Of a DNA stretch of 64,000 nucleotides, positions 51,357 through 60,266 are shown piece after piece (position 1 is the stretch's first letter; each line of letters starts with the position of its first letter). Made by a program: the position numbers and the translations under genes. This DNA is from Bordetella parapertussis. Lineage in GTDB: Bacteria > Pseudomonadota > Gammaproteobacteria > Burkholderiales > Burkholderiaceae_B. Where the stretch lies: assembly GCA_945903445.1 (NCBI GenBank), contig CAMDNZ010000005.1, forward strand, positions 39,429 through 103,428, given 5' to 3'. The notes below the pieces were generated by a model. It ran no database searches. It worked only from the letters and a program-made list of their open reading frames with translations, and was not told where the DNA came from.

Positions 51357-53204
51357 ATGAACCCCACTCGCATCGCCACCACGGCCTTCGTCCTGATTCT
51401 GGCTGCGTTGCCCTTGGCGGGCGCGACGCCCGAGTTCTGGATTACGCAACTCAACTACATCGGCCTGGCGACCCTGGTGGTCCTGGGGCTGGTCGTGTTG
51501 ACCGGCGTGGCCGGTCTGACGTCCTTCGGCCAGGCCGCGTTCATCGGCCTGGGCGCCTACACCACGGCTTGGCTCACTAGCCAGATGGCGGTCTCGCCCT
51601 GGCTGGCCTTGTTGGCCGGCCTGGTGTTGACCGCCACGGTGGCGTTTCTGCTAGGGGCCATCACCCTACGTCTGTCGGGTCACTTCCTGCCCTTGGGCAC
51701 CATCGCCTGGGGCCTATCGCTGTACTACCTGTTCGGCAATATCGAATGGTTGGGCAAGCATGATGGCCTGTCCGGGTTGGTGCCCATCAGCGTGTTCGGC
51801 TGGTCGCTGAGTGCGGGTCGCGAAATTTATTATCTGATCTGGATGTTTGCGCTGCTGGCCTTATGGGGCACGCGCAACCTGCTGGACTCGCGCCCGGGAC
51901 GCGCAATCCGGGCGCTGAAAAGCGGTGCAGGCATGGCCGAGTCGATGGGCGTCGATACGGCACGCTACAAAGTGATCGCATTCGTCTACGCCGCTATTCT
52001 GGCTTGCCTGTCGGGCTGGCTGTACGCACACATGCAACGTGCCGTAAGTCCCAGTCCGTTCGGCTTGAACTACGGCATCGAGTATCTGTTCATGGCGGTG
52101 GTCGGCGGCGCCGGTTACGTGTGGGGTGCGGTGTTGGGCTCGGCCGTGATCCTGCTGCTCAAAGACCAGATCCAGAACTATGCGCCGCGTTTGTTCAATA
52201 CCGATGCGAACATCGAGCTGATCGTGTTCGGCGTGCTGTTGATCGTGGTCTTGCAGTATGCCCGCGATGGGCTGTGGCCTTTGATCAGCGCCCGGTGGCC
52301 GCGTCCGACGCGTCGCACCGCTTCGACTTCGCGCAGCGCCGCGGCGTTCGCCAACGCCATCGCCACGACCGATGCGGCAGCCGATGCATTACCCCGTCGC
52401 AGCCACCCGCAAGTGGGCGCGACGGTGCTCGAGGTGGATGCGATTCGTAAGACCTTCGGCGGCCTGGTGGCCGTCAACAACGTCTCGTTTCGGGTTCGCG
52501 CAGGCGAAATCGTCGGTCTGATCGGCCCCAACGGCGCGGGCAAGAGCACGACTTTCAATCTGATCACCGGCGTCATGCCACTGAGCGGTGGCAGCGTGTG
52601 CTTCAATGGCGAACGCATCGACGGCAAGCGCGCCCGCGACATCGCTCGTCGCGGTGTGGGGCGTAGCTTCCAGCACGTCCAGCTCTTGCCGCAGATGAGC
52701 GTGCTGGAGAACGTCGCTTTGGGTGCTCACCTGCGTGGCCGAGTGGGTGTGATCGCCGGTCTGCTGCGACTGGATCGTGCGCGCGAGTCGCAGTTATTAG
52801 CCGAGGCCCGCCGTCAACTGATGCGGGTAGGTTTGGGCGACGTGATGTTCGAGCAGGCCGGTAATCTGGCCCTGGGCCAGCAGCGCATCGTCGAGATCGC
52901 GCGCGCCTTGGCGGGCGATCCCTCCTTACTGCTGCTGGACGAACCGGCCGCTGGTTTGCGCTACAAAGAAAAGCATGCGCTGGCCCATGTGCTGTCGCAG
53001 TTGCGGGCCGAAGGTGTGAGCATCTTGCTGGTCGAACACGATATGGATTTCGTCATGCGCTTGACCAATCATCTGGTGGTGATGGATTTCGGCACCAAAC
53101 TGGCCGAGGGAGCACCGCAAGAGGTGCAGCAGAATCCGGCCGTGCTGCAAGCCTATCTGGGTGGCATCGACGATACTCTGGATACGGCGGAGGTTCCAGC
53201 ATGA
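51357..53204 (+). CDS. Fused LivM permease and LivG ATPase
   Basis: A 615-residue protein joining two usually separate subunits. Residues about 1-310 are a LivM-type permease ('GLTSFGQAAFIGLGAYTTAW', 'RAIRALKSGAGMAESMGVD'). Residues about 311-356 are an Arg/Ser/Ala-rich linker. Residues about 357-605 are a LivG-type ATPase with Walker A 'GPNGAGKST', signature 'LALGQQRIVEIARAL' and Walker B 'LLLLDEPAAGL'. The H-loop His is in 'VEHDMDFV'. The ATGA overlap with livF keeps the cassette together. Fusions of this kind occur in some Proteobacteria. Confidence 0.92.
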   Translation: MNPTRIATTAFVLILAALPLAGATPEFWITQLNYIGLATLVVLGLVVLTGVAGLTSFGQAAFIGLGAYTTAWLTSQMAVSPWLALLAGLVLTATVAFLLGAITLRLSGHFLPLGTIAWGLSLYYLFGNIEWLGKHDGLSGLVPISVFGWSLSAGREIYYLIWMFALLALWGTRNLLDSRPGRAIRALKSGAGMAESMGVDTARYKVIAFVYAAILACLSGWLYAHMQRAVSPSPFGLNYGIEYLFMAVVGGAGYVWGAVLGSAVILLLKDQIQNYAPRLFNTDANIELIVFGVLLIVVLQYARDGLWPLISARWPRPTRRTASTSRSAAAFANAIATTDAAADALPRRSHPQVGATVLEVDAIRKTFGGLVAVNNVSFRVRAGEIVGLIGPNGAGKSTTFNLITGVMPLSGGSVCFNGERIDGKRARDIARRGVGRSFQHVQLLPQMSVLENVALGAHLRGRVGVIAGLLRLDRARESQLLAEARRQLMRVGLGDVMFEQAGNLALGQQRIVEIARALAGDPSLLLLDEPAAGLRYKEKHALAHVLSQLRAEGVSILLVEHDMDFVMRLTNHLVVMDFGTKLAEGAPQEVQQNPAVLQAYLGGIDDTLDTAEVPA

Positions 53205-53944
53205 GCGCGATCTTGCTCGAGGTGCGCGATCTGTCGGCGCGCTATGGCAAGGTGCAGGCTTTGCAACCGGCCTCTCTGCAATTGGCCGCCGGTCAGATCG
53301 TCACGGTCATCGGGGCTAACGGCGCGGGTAAATCGACCTTGTTGAACGCAGTGATGGGCGCCTTGCCCGTCAGTGGTTCGGCGACGGGCCAAGTCGCCAT
53401 CGAGGGCGTGGAGGTATCGCGCTGGCCGGTCGAGCGGCGAGTCGCCGCCGGCATGTCGCTCGTGCCGGAAAAACGCGAATTGTTTGCCAGCATGTCGGTG
53501 GCCGACAATCTGCTATTGGGCGGGTTTCGCCGCTACCGAGCGCGCGAAGCAGGCTGGCGCGATACCTTGGACGAGGTCTACACGCTGTTTCCGCGTTTGA
53601 AGGAGCGGCATCAGCAGGAGGCCGGCACCTTGTCGGGCGGCGAGCGCCAGATGCTGGCGGTGGGCCGGGCGCTGATGGCCAAGCCCCGCATTCTGATGCT
53701 GGACGAACCCAGCCTCGGCCTCGCACCGCGCATCGTGCGAGAGATATTCCACATCATCGCACGCCTGCGCGAGACCGGTGTCAGCGTGCTGCTGGTTGAA
53801 CAGAATGCGCGCGCCGCTTTGCAAGTCGCCGACTATGGATACGTGCTGGAGACCGGCGAGGTGGCCCTTCACGGACCTGCCGCAACCCTGGCCGACGACC
53901 CGCGTGTGGTCGAGAGCTACCTGGGTCTGGGACACGGCGCCTAG
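53201..53944 (+). CDS. livF: ABC transporter ATPase, LivF family
   Basis: A 247-residue ATPase with intact motifs: Walker A 'GANGAGKST', signature 'LSGGERQML', Walker B 'ILMLDEPSLGLAP' and the LivF-type 'LLVEQNARAAL'. It pairs with the LivG half of the fused protein to power uptake. Coupled to the preceding gene by ATGA. Its stop is 18 bases from the stop of a degenerate paralogue on the opposite strand. Confidence 0.93.
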   Translation: MSAILLEVRDLSARYGKVQALQPASLQLAAGQIVTVIGANGAGKSTLLNAVMGALPVSGSATGQVAIEGVEVSRWPVERRVAAGMSLVPEKRELFASMSVADNLLLGGFRRYRAREAGWRDTLDEVYTLFPRLKERHQQEAGTLSGGERQMLAVGRALMAKPRILMLDEPSLGLAPRIVREIFHIIARLRETGVSVLLVEQNARAALQVADYGYVLETGEVALHGPAATLADDPRVVESYLGLGHGA

Positions 53945-53962
53945 GTCTTGCGGCGGGCGGTG

Positions 53963-54679
53963 TCAGGCGATGCCTTGACCCGCCGCCATGCGTTCCGTGG
54001 CGATAGTCGCCGCAGCACCCGGCTCGGCGGTATGTACGATACGACCCCGATCCATCGCATAAAAGCGGTCGGCCAACGCTTCGCAGAAGTCTCGGGCCGC
54101 TTCGGCCAGGACGATCGTATAGCCCCGGGTCTTTAGCGTGCGAATCATGCTGCATAGCGCTTCGGCCACCGGTTGCGCCACGCCTTTGGCGACATCGTCC
54201 AGCAAGAGCAGATCGGCACCGGTTCGAAGGATCCGACCCATCGCCAGAAGTTGCTGGTGATCGGGCGACAAGCGCGAAGCCGCCCCGTGGCGGCGCTCTT
54301 CCAGGCAGGGGAAGTGGGCGTAGATGTCGGATAAGGACATGCCGCCGCCCAAGGCGCCGCCTGCGGGCGGGGGCAGCAGCAGATTCTCTTCGCACGACAG
54401 GTTGCCGAAGATGCTGTTGCGAAATCGGCAATAGCCCACGCCCAACTCGGCAATGCGTCGCGGCGGCAGATCGATGGTTTGCGCCCCGTCGATGCGGATC
54501 GATCCGCTACGGGTATCGGTCAAGCCCAGCACGGCGCGCAACACGCTGGTGCGCCCGCAGCCCCCGGGTCCGAGCAGGGCGACGACTTCGCCCCGGTCGA
54601 CCCGCAGGTCGACGCCGTGCAGAACGGCCGTTTGGCCGTACCACGCTTTCAAGTCGATAAGCTCCAGGGCTGCGTTCAT
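53963..54679 (-). CDS. Degenerate LivF-like ABC ATPase with mutated nucleotide-binding motifs
   Basis: A 238-residue intact reading frame that aligns along its length with LivF. Key residues are changed. Walker A is GPGGCGRT (37-44), with Arg43 for the invariant Lys. The signature is LSPDHQ (137-142) instead of LSGGEQ. Walker B ends LLLLDD (157-162), with Asp for the catalytic Glu. The usual VEQN motif is AEAA. It almost certainly cannot hydrolyse ATP normally. No stop or frameshift is present, so it is not a simple pseudogene. ATG 54679 gives the family start. It is convergent with livF. Possible roles are a regulatory or decoy subunit, or early decay. Confidence 0.8.
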   Translation of the reverse strand: MNAALELIDLKAWYGQTAVLHGVDLRVDRGEVVALLGPGGCGRTSVLRAVLGLTDTRSGSIRIDGAQTIDLPPRRIAELGVGYCRFRNSIFGNLSCEENLLLPPPAGGALGGGMSLSDIYAHFPCLEERRHGAASRLSPDHQQLLAMGRILRTGADLLLLDDVAKGVAQPVAEALCSMIRTLKTRGYTIVLAEAARDFCEALADRFYAMDRGRIVHTAEPGAAATIATERMAAGQGIA

Positions 54680-54800
54680 GGCGTCGCTCGCAGTCCTGTG
54701 TATGTCTCTTCCATGGCGCAACCGCGTTTGGGGTGAGGGCCTGTATTCAGGTCTGCCCAGAGTATGAACAGGCCGCTCGGTGCACGCCATGCGGGTTTTA

Positions 54801-54840
54801 CATAGATTGGGTGACGGCTTCGTCACCAATCATGTCTATG
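54801..54840. repeat. Long imperfect hairpin at the nth 3' end
   Basis: ATTGGGTGACG pairs with CGTCACCAAT around GCTT (about 54806-54830, one bulged G). Outer CATAGA/TCTATG can extend it. It overlaps the nth stop codon. Neither side carries a proper T-run, so termination is uncertain. Confidence 0.5.
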
Positions 54841-55471
54841 CCGGGGTCTTTTGTTTGAATTCGCACAAGTCGCTGATGCCGCACTGCGGACACTTCGGCT
54901 TGCGCGCCACACATACATAGCGGCCGTGCAGAATCAGCCAGTGATGCGCGTCCACCAGGAACTCGTGTGGGACGAATTTCTCCAGCTTGAGTTCGACCTC
55001 CAGCACGTTCTTGCCAGGGGCGATGCCCGTTCGGTTGGAAACTCGAAAGATGTGGGTATCGACCGCCATCGTCGGGTGCCCGAATGCCGTGTTAAGCACC
55101 ACATTGGCAGTCTTGCGGCCTACACCGGGCAGCGCTTCCAAGGCTTCGCGCGTCTGCGGCACCTGGCCGCCGTGCCGATCCATCAGAATCTGGCAGGTCA
55201 TCAGAGCGTTCCTGGCTTTGGTGCGAAACAGGCCGATGGTCTTGATGGCCTCGGTCAGCCCGGCTTCGCCCATGGCCAAAATGCCTTCGGGCGTGCCCGA
55301 TTGGGGAAAAAACTTGCGAGTGGCCAGGTTGACCGACTTGTCGGTGGCCTGGGCCGACAGCAGTACGGCGATCAGCAGTTGGAACGGCGTGGCGTATTCC
55401 AGTTCGGTGCGCGGCTCGGGGTTGGCTTCGCGCAGGCGAGAAAAGATGGCGTATCGTCTGGCGGCGTTCAT
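54836..55471 (-). CDS. nth: Endonuclease III
   Basis: A 211-residue base-excision-repair glycosylase/AP-lyase for oxidised pyrimidines. The helix-hairpin-helix 'LEALPGVGRKTANVVLNTAFG' with catalytic Lys, catalytic Asp in 'VDTHIFRVSNR', and the [4Fe-4S] loop C-x6-C-x2-C-x5-C ('CVARKPKCPQCGISDLC') are all present. It overlaps rsxB by four bases, an association found in many Proteobacteria. Confidence 0.96.
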   Translation of the reverse strand: MNAARRYAIFSRLREANPEPRTELEYATPFQLLIAVLLSAQATDKSVNLATRKFFPQSGTPEGILAMGEAGLTEAIKTIGLFRTKARNALMTCQILMDRHGGQVPQTREALEALPGVGRKTANVVLNTAFGHPTMAVDTHIFRVSNRTGIAPGKNVLEVELKLEKFVPHEFLVDAHHWLILHGRYVCVARKPKCPQCGISDLCEFKQKTPA

Positions 55472-56100
55472 GGCGTGGCAGGGCGGCGACGCGCGCGCGC
55501 ACGAGCCAGCATGTCGTCGATCACGGCCCGCTTGGTCGACGCCGCTTCGGGCGGCGCCACCGGGGTGTGCAACACGGCTTGCTCGCGTTCGGTGCGCGCC
55601 AGCCGCCGCTGATGATGGCGGCGGCCCGCTTGCGCATCGGCTGCGGTCCAGGCGCGACCGGCAGGTACCATGGCGATGCAGTCAACCGGACAGGGGGCGA
55701 CGCACAGATCGCAGCCGGTACAGACATCGTCCAGCACCGTATGCATGCGTTTATTGGCGCCCACGATGGCATCGACCGGACAGGCGGCGATGCACAAGGT
55801 ACAGCCAATGCAATGCGACTCGTCGATCACTGCGACGCGCAAAGGCGTGGGTGTGCCACAGGACAGATCCAGGGCGGGCGCCGGCCGATCCAGTAATCGG
55901 GCCAGAGCGACCACGCCAGCTTGACCGCCCGGGGGGCAGCGGTTGATGGCCGCGCCGTCTTGCTCGATGGCGGCGGCGTAGGGGTGGCAGCCGTCGTAGC
56001 CGCACTGGCGGCATTGGGTTTGAGGCAGCAGGGCGTCGATACGGTCGATGCGCTCGGTCGAGCTGGCATTCATCGGCAGGGCAGGGTGGCGCTCAGGCAT
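55468..56100 (-). CDS. rsxB: Electron transport complex protein RsxB/RnfB-like
   Basis: A 210-residue Fe-S protein. An N-terminal four-Cys domain ('CRQCGYDGCHPYAAAI', later 'RCPPGG') is followed by two ferredoxin-type clusters ('CIGCTLCIAACPVDAI', 'CTGCDLCVAPCPVDCI'). The first ~30 residues lack the transmembrane helix of true RnfB, so this is the soluble, orphan type beside nth seen in betaproteobacteria. The other rnf genes are absent. The start at 56100 overlaps phaZ by eight bases. ATG 56073 is an alternative. Confidence 0.88.
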   Translation of the reverse strand: MPERHPALPMNASSTERIDRIDALLPQTQCRQCGYDGCHPYAAAIEQDGAAINRCPPGGQAGVVALARLLDRPAPALDLSCGTPTPLRVAVIDESHCIGCTLCIAACPVDAIVGANKRMHTVLDDVCTGCDLCVAPCPVDCIAMVPAGRAWTAADAQAGRRHHQRRLARTEREQAVLHTPVAPPEAASTKRAVIDDMLARARARRRPATP

Positions 56101-57313
56101 GGGTTCGGATAAAGGCGGCGATACGGGGGCAGATGGTTTCGCGCCAGCGGCGACCCGAGAAAATGCCGTAGTGACCGCTGCCGGGGGCGGTGTAGTGGCT
56201 CTTGAGGGCAGCGGGCAGGCCCGAACACAAGGTTTGAGCGGCGCGGGTCTGGCCTCGACCGGAAATATCGTCCAACTCGCCTTCGATGGTCAGTAGCGCC
56301 GTGTCGTGAATCGCTTCGGGGCGAACCGGTGCGCCGCCCACGACCCAGGTGCCACGCGGCAGGCGGTGCTCTTGGAACACCACCCGAATGGTGTCCAGGT
56401 AGTACTCGGCCGGCATGTCCAGCACGGCGTTGTACTCGTCGTAAAACCGTCGGTGAGCTTCGGCGTCGTCATCGTCGCCGCGCACAAGATTCAGATAGAA
56501 ATCGTAATGCGAGCTGAGATGACGATCCGGATTCATCGCGACGAACCCGGCGTGTTGCAGAAAGCCAGGATAGACTCGCCGGCCCGCACCCGGATAACGC
56601 GCGGGCACCCGGTGAATCAATTGATCTTCGAACCAGGCGTAGGGCTTGGTGGTCGCCAGTTTGTTGACTTCGGTGGGGGCTTTGCGCGGATCGACAGGGC
56701 CACCCATCAACGTCATGCTGCGGGGGCGGGCCGGGTCGTCGGCTGCGGCCATCAGCGCGACGGCCGCCAGCACGGGCACGGTGGGCTGGCAGACCGCCAT
56801 CACATGCAGATCGGGTGCCAGATGGCGGATGAACGCCTGCACGTAGGCGACGTAATCGTCCAGGCGAAACGGACCTTCGCGCAAAGGCACCATGCGGGCA
56901 TCGGCCCAGTCGGTGACGTACACGTCGTGTTCGGGCAGCAAGCCGCGCACGGTATCGCGCAACAGCGTGGCATAGTGGCCCGACAGCGGCGCGACCAGCA
57001 ATATCTTCGGATCTTTGCGGCCGGTCACGGCGCGTTCGAAATGGATCAGCTTGCAGAACTGGCGTTCCAACACCGTGACTGGCGTGACGGCGACGGTCTC
57101 GCCCTCGATACAGGTGCTGGGCAATTGCCACTGCGGCTTGTCGTAATCCTTGCCCAAGCGATGCATTAGCTCGGCACCCGCAGCCATTTCACGTGCCATG
57201 GGCAAATACGCCAGTGGACTATACGGGTTGCTATACCATTGGCTGGCCCATCCGGTGGTGGCATTCAGCGGCGCCAGCATGGCACGCTGCATTTCATGGA
57301 ATTCATAAAGCAT
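56093..57313 (-). CDS. phaZ: Intracellular polyhydroxyalkanoate depolymerase PhaZ
   Basis: A 406-residue alpha/beta-hydrolase that degrades storage polyhydroxybutyrate granules in the cytoplasm. The start 'MLYEFHEMQRAMLAP' and the nucleophile region 'VMAVCQPTVPVLAAVALM' (Cys in place of Ser) are diagnostic of the intracellular short-chain PHA depolymerases. A catalytic-region His lies in 'APGSGHYGIFSGRRW'. No PHA synthase is in the window. It follows fpr after 38 bases on the same strand. Confidence 0.93.
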   Translation of the reverse strand: MLYEFHEMQRAMLAPLNATTGWASQWYSNPYSPLAYLPMAREMAAGAELMHRLGKDYDKPQWQLPSTCIEGETVAVTPVTVLERQFCKLIHFERAVTGRKDPKILLVAPLSGHYATLLRDTVRGLLPEHDVYVTDWADARMVPLREGPFRLDDYVAYVQAFIRHLAPDLHVMAVCQPTVPVLAAVALMAAADDPARPRSMTLMGGPVDPRKAPTEVNKLATTKPYAWFEDQLIHRVPARYPGAGRRVYPGFLQHAGFVAMNPDRHLSSHYDFYLNLVRGDDDDAEAHRRFYDEYNAVLDMPAEYYLDTIRVVFQEHRLPRGTWVVGGAPVRPEAIHDTALLTIEGELDDISGRGQTRAAQTLCSGLPAALKSHYTAPGSGHYGIFSGRRWRETICPRIAAFIRTHA

Positions 57314-57351
57314 ACCGAGTCCTGCAAGAGGGGCGGGAAGGAGGCGAGCGC

Positions 57352-58143
57352 CTACCAGTAGTTTTCGACTGCGAGATTGCCGGGAATACCGCGACGCCCC
57401 GGCGCAAAACCCCGAGTGGCCAGCAACTTGCGGGCGTCGGCCAACATGGCGGGATTGCCACACAACATCATGCGCGATGTCGCCGGATCGAGTGTGGCAC
57501 CGGCCAGCGCTTCCAGGCCGCCGTCAGCCAGTAGCGTGGTCAGTCGCGCCTGGGGCACACCGGGCAGCGCTTCGCGCGTGGCAACCGGCACATAGATCAA
57601 ATCGGCCGCGCCCACTTCGTTCGCCCAGGCAGCGCGCAGGGCGGCGATTTCATCGCGGTATGCCAACTCGGCGGCTTGGCGCACGCCATGCACCATGAAC
57701 ACGCGTTTATAGCTGCGCTTGGCGCTGGGGTCGCGCAGCATCGACAGAAATGCCGACAGACCGGTGCCGGTGGCGATCAGCCAGAGGTCGTCGCCATCGC
57801 CGAAGCGATCGAGCGTGAGAAAACCGAAGGGCGTTTTGTCGACGTACAGCGCATCGCCGGGACGCAATTCAGCCAAGCGGGGGCTGAACTCGCCGTCCGG
57901 CACGACGATGGAATAGAACTCGAGCAGGCCGGTCTCGTGCGGTGCCGACACCATCGAGTAGGCGCGCCACAGCGTAGGCTTGGCGTCGGGAGTGCCTTCG
58001 GCAGACAGCCCCAGGCGCGCGAATTGCCCGGGCGCGAAGACGAAGCCCGGATCGCGGGTGGTGCAGAGCGAAAACAACTTGCCCGGTGTCCAGGCCTGCA
58101 CGGACAACACAGTCTGGCGGGTGTATTTGGTATCTACGGACAT
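57352..58143 (-). CDS. fpr: Ferredoxin/flavodoxin-NADP+ reductase Fpr
   Basis: A 263-residue FAD enzyme of the bacterial subclass. 'RAYSMVSAP' is the FAD-binding motif, 'LIATGTGLSAFLSML' binds NADP, and it ends 'NLAVENYW' with the C-terminal aromatic near the flavin. It shuttles electrons between NADPH and ferredoxin. fdxA lies 27 bases upstream, so enzyme and likely carrier are co-expressed. Confidence 0.94.
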   Translation of the reverse strand: MSVDTKYTRQTVLSVQAWTPGKLFSLCTTRDPGFVFAPGQFARLGLSAEGTPDAKPTLWRAYSMVSAPHETGLLEFYSIVVPDGEFSPRLAELRPGDALYVDKTPFGFLTLDRFGDGDDLWLIATGTGLSAFLSMLRDPSAKRSYKRVFMVHGVRQAAELAYRDEIAALRAAWANEVGAADLIYVPVATREALPGVPQARLTTLLADGGLEALAGATLDPATSRMMLCGNPAMLADARKLLATRGFAPGRRGIPGNLAVENYW

Positions 58144-58170
58144 TGGGGCGAATCGTGGCCGATGCGGTGC

Positions 58171-58500
58171 TCAGCGCTCCAGCAGCGCGAGTTTGCCCGG
58201 TTTGTTGTTCCAGTCGTCGGCGTTGGGCAGTGCGGGCTTCTGGCGGGTGATCGGCTTGTAATTGGGCGAATTGACCAGTTCGGCGTTGATCTCGATGAAC
58301 ATCAACTGATCTTCGGGCAAGTCTTCCTCGGCCCGGATGGCATCGGCCGGGCATTCGGGAATGCATACCGCGCAATCGATGCACTCGTCCGGATCGATGA
58401 TCAGGAAGTTTGGCCCTTCGCGGAAACAGTCCACCGGGCAAACATCCACGCAATCCGTGAATTTGCAGTTGATACAGTTTTCCGTGACAACATGGGTCAT
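58171..58500 (-). CDS. fdxA: Seven-iron ferredoxin FdxA
   Basis: A 109-residue ferredoxin with [3Fe-4S] and [4Fe-4S] clusters: 'CINCKFTDCVDVCPVDCF' and 'CIDCAVCIPECPADAI'. The 'EGPNFLIIDPDECIDC' and C-terminal helix are as in Azotobacter-type FdxA. Probable electron partner of Fpr. Divergent from pncB. Confidence 0.95.
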   Translation of the reverse strand: MTHVVTENCINCKFTDCVDVCPVDCFREGPNFLIIDPDECIDCAVCIPECPADAIRAEEDLPEDQLMFIEINAELVNSPNYKPITRQKPALPNADDWNNKPGKLALLER

Positions 58501-58663
58501 ACAAGCTGCTCCGCGAGAGGCAATATAGGGCTAACCGAAGATTTTATCCTGTTGCGGCGCGAGACTCTAATGAAACCCCTGCCCGGATAAGGCCAAGCGC
58601 GGCATATTCGAGACATGTCGGGCGTGCCCTGTGCTAATGTGGCGCAAACCTAGACGTGTGCAT

Positions 58664-59839
58664 ATGATAATTACATCGTTACTCGACACCGATCTGTATA
58701 AATTCAGCATGATGCAGGTGGTTTTGCATCATTTTCCGGCAGCCGAGGTCGAATGCCGCTACAAGTGCCGGACTCCTGGCGTCGATTTGCAGCCGTACAT
58801 CGACGAGATCCGGGCCGAGATCCATGATCTCTGCCAATTGCGCTTCACCGACGACGAGCTCGACTATCTACGTTCGCTGCGCTTCATCAAGAGCGATTTC
58901 GTCGATTTTCTCGGGCTGTTCCATCTGCCCGAGCGCTGCGTCCACCTCGCACCCGGCGCACACGCCGGCGAAATCGAACTCGAAGTGCGTGGCCCCTGGC
59001 TGCACACGATACTGTTCGAGATACCGGTGCTGGCCATCATCAACGAAGTCTATTTCCGCAATACCGGAGCGGAACTGGCCTGGGACGAGGGACGGCGGCG
59101 TTTGCAATCGAAGATGAAGCTGGTGCTGGACGATCCGGCCCTGGCGGATTTCCGGGTGGCCGAATATGGCACCCGCAGGCGCTATTCCAAGGCCTGGCAT
59201 GCCGAAGTCATCACCACCATGAAACAGCAGATGGGCGCTCACTTCGCGGGCACCAGCAACGTGCTGTTCGCCAAAGAGCACGGCGTGTTGCCCTTGGGCA
59301 CCATGGGCCACGAGTATCTTCAGGCCTGCCAGGCTTTGGGGCCGCGTCTGCGCGACTCGCAAGTGTTCGCGCTGGAAGTCTGGGCCAAGGAGTATCGCGG
59401 CGATCTGGGTATTGCGCTGTCCGATGTTTACGGCATGGAAGCCTTTCTGCGCGATTTTGATATGTACTTCTGCAAGCTGTTCGACGGCGCTCGCCACGAC
59501 TCGGGTGACCCGTTCGTCTGGGGCGAACGCATGATCGGTCACTACATGGCCAATCGCGTCGATCCTCGCACCAAGACACTCGTGTTCTCCGATTCGCTGA
59601 CCATCCCCAAAGCGATCGAACTGGCCCAGCGCTTCTCTGGACGGTGCAAGATATCGTTTGGCATAGGCACCAACCTGACCAACGATCTGGGCTACGAACC
59701 GCTGCAAATCGTGATGAAAATGGTTCGGTGCAATGATCAGCCGGTGGCCAAGGTTTCCGACGCGCCCGAGAAAACTATGTGCGACGATCCGGCCTATCTG
59801 GCCTATCTGCGGCAGGTCTTCAACCTGCCGCCCGCTTGA
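58664..59839 (+). CDS. pncB: Nicotinate phosphoribosyltransferase PncB
   Basis: A 391-residue enzyme making nicotinate mononucleotide in the NAD salvage pathway. 'ITSLLDTDLYKFSMMQVVLHHFP' at the start, 'GTSNVLFAKEHGV' with the active-site His, 'GARHDSGDPF' and 'SFGIGTNLTND' are diagnostic. I used ATG 58664. The upstream in-frame codons have no ribosome site either. ridA follows after 73 bases. Confidence 0.95.
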   Translation: MIITSLLDTDLYKFSMMQVVLHHFPAAEVECRYKCRTPGVDLQPYIDEIRAEIHDLCQLRFTDDELDYLRSLRFIKSDFVDFLGLFHLPERCVHLAPGAHAGEIELEVRGPWLHTILFEIPVLAIINEVYFRNTGAELAWDEGRRRLQSKMKLVLDDPALADFRVAEYGTRRRYSKAWHAEVITTMKQQMGAHFAGTSNVLFAKEHGVLPLGTMGHEYLQACQALGPRLRDSQVFALEVWAKEYRGDLGIALSDVYGMEAFLRDFDMYFCKLFDGARHDSGDPFVWGERMIGHYMANRVDPRTKTLVFSDSLTIPKAIELAQRFSGRCKISFGIGTNLTNDLGYEPLQIVMKMVRCNDQPVAKVSDAPEKTMCDDPAYLAYLRQVFNLPPA

Positions 59840-59912
59840 ACGCGCGCCTCGTCAAGCACCGCATTCATAGACTCGCTTCACTTTCACACCGTCATCTATA
59901 AAGGGGTAATGC

Positions 59913-60266
59913 ATGAGCAGCATCAAACGCGTCAATGTCGAAAAACGCTTGTCCGATATGGCCGTCTACAACGGCGTCGCCTATCTGGCCGGCCAGGTGC
60001 CGGATACACCGACCTTGGACATCGTGGGTCAGACCAAGGAAGTCTTGGCCACCATCGATCGTCTGTTGGCCGATGCCGGTACCGACAAAAGCCGCATTCT
60101 TATGGCGCAGATTTTCATCGCCGATCTGGCCGACGTGGCCGGCATGAACGAAGCCTGGGACGCCTGGGTCGCCGCCGGTAGCGCGCCGCCCCGCGCAACC
60201 GTCGAGGCCCGTCTCGTCAATCCTCAGTGGAAGGTCGAAATCGTCGTGACGGCGGCTGTGGCCTGA
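59913..60266 (+). CDS. RidA/YjgF family protein
   Basis: A 117-residue protein of the YjgF/YER057c/UK114 fold, which hydrolyses reactive enamine or imine intermediates. 'VAYLAGQVPD' and 'APPRATVEARLVNPQWKVEI' carry the conserved Arg and Glu of the active site. AAAGGGG precedes the ATG. The last 50 bases overlap the 3' end of mtfA on the opposite strand. Confidence 0.92.
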   Translation: MSSIKRVNVEKRLSDMAVYNGVAYLAGQVPDTPTLDIVGQTKEVLATIDRLLADAGTDKSRILMAQIFIADLADVAGMNEAWDAWVAAGSAPPRATVEARLVNPQWKVEIVVTAAVA

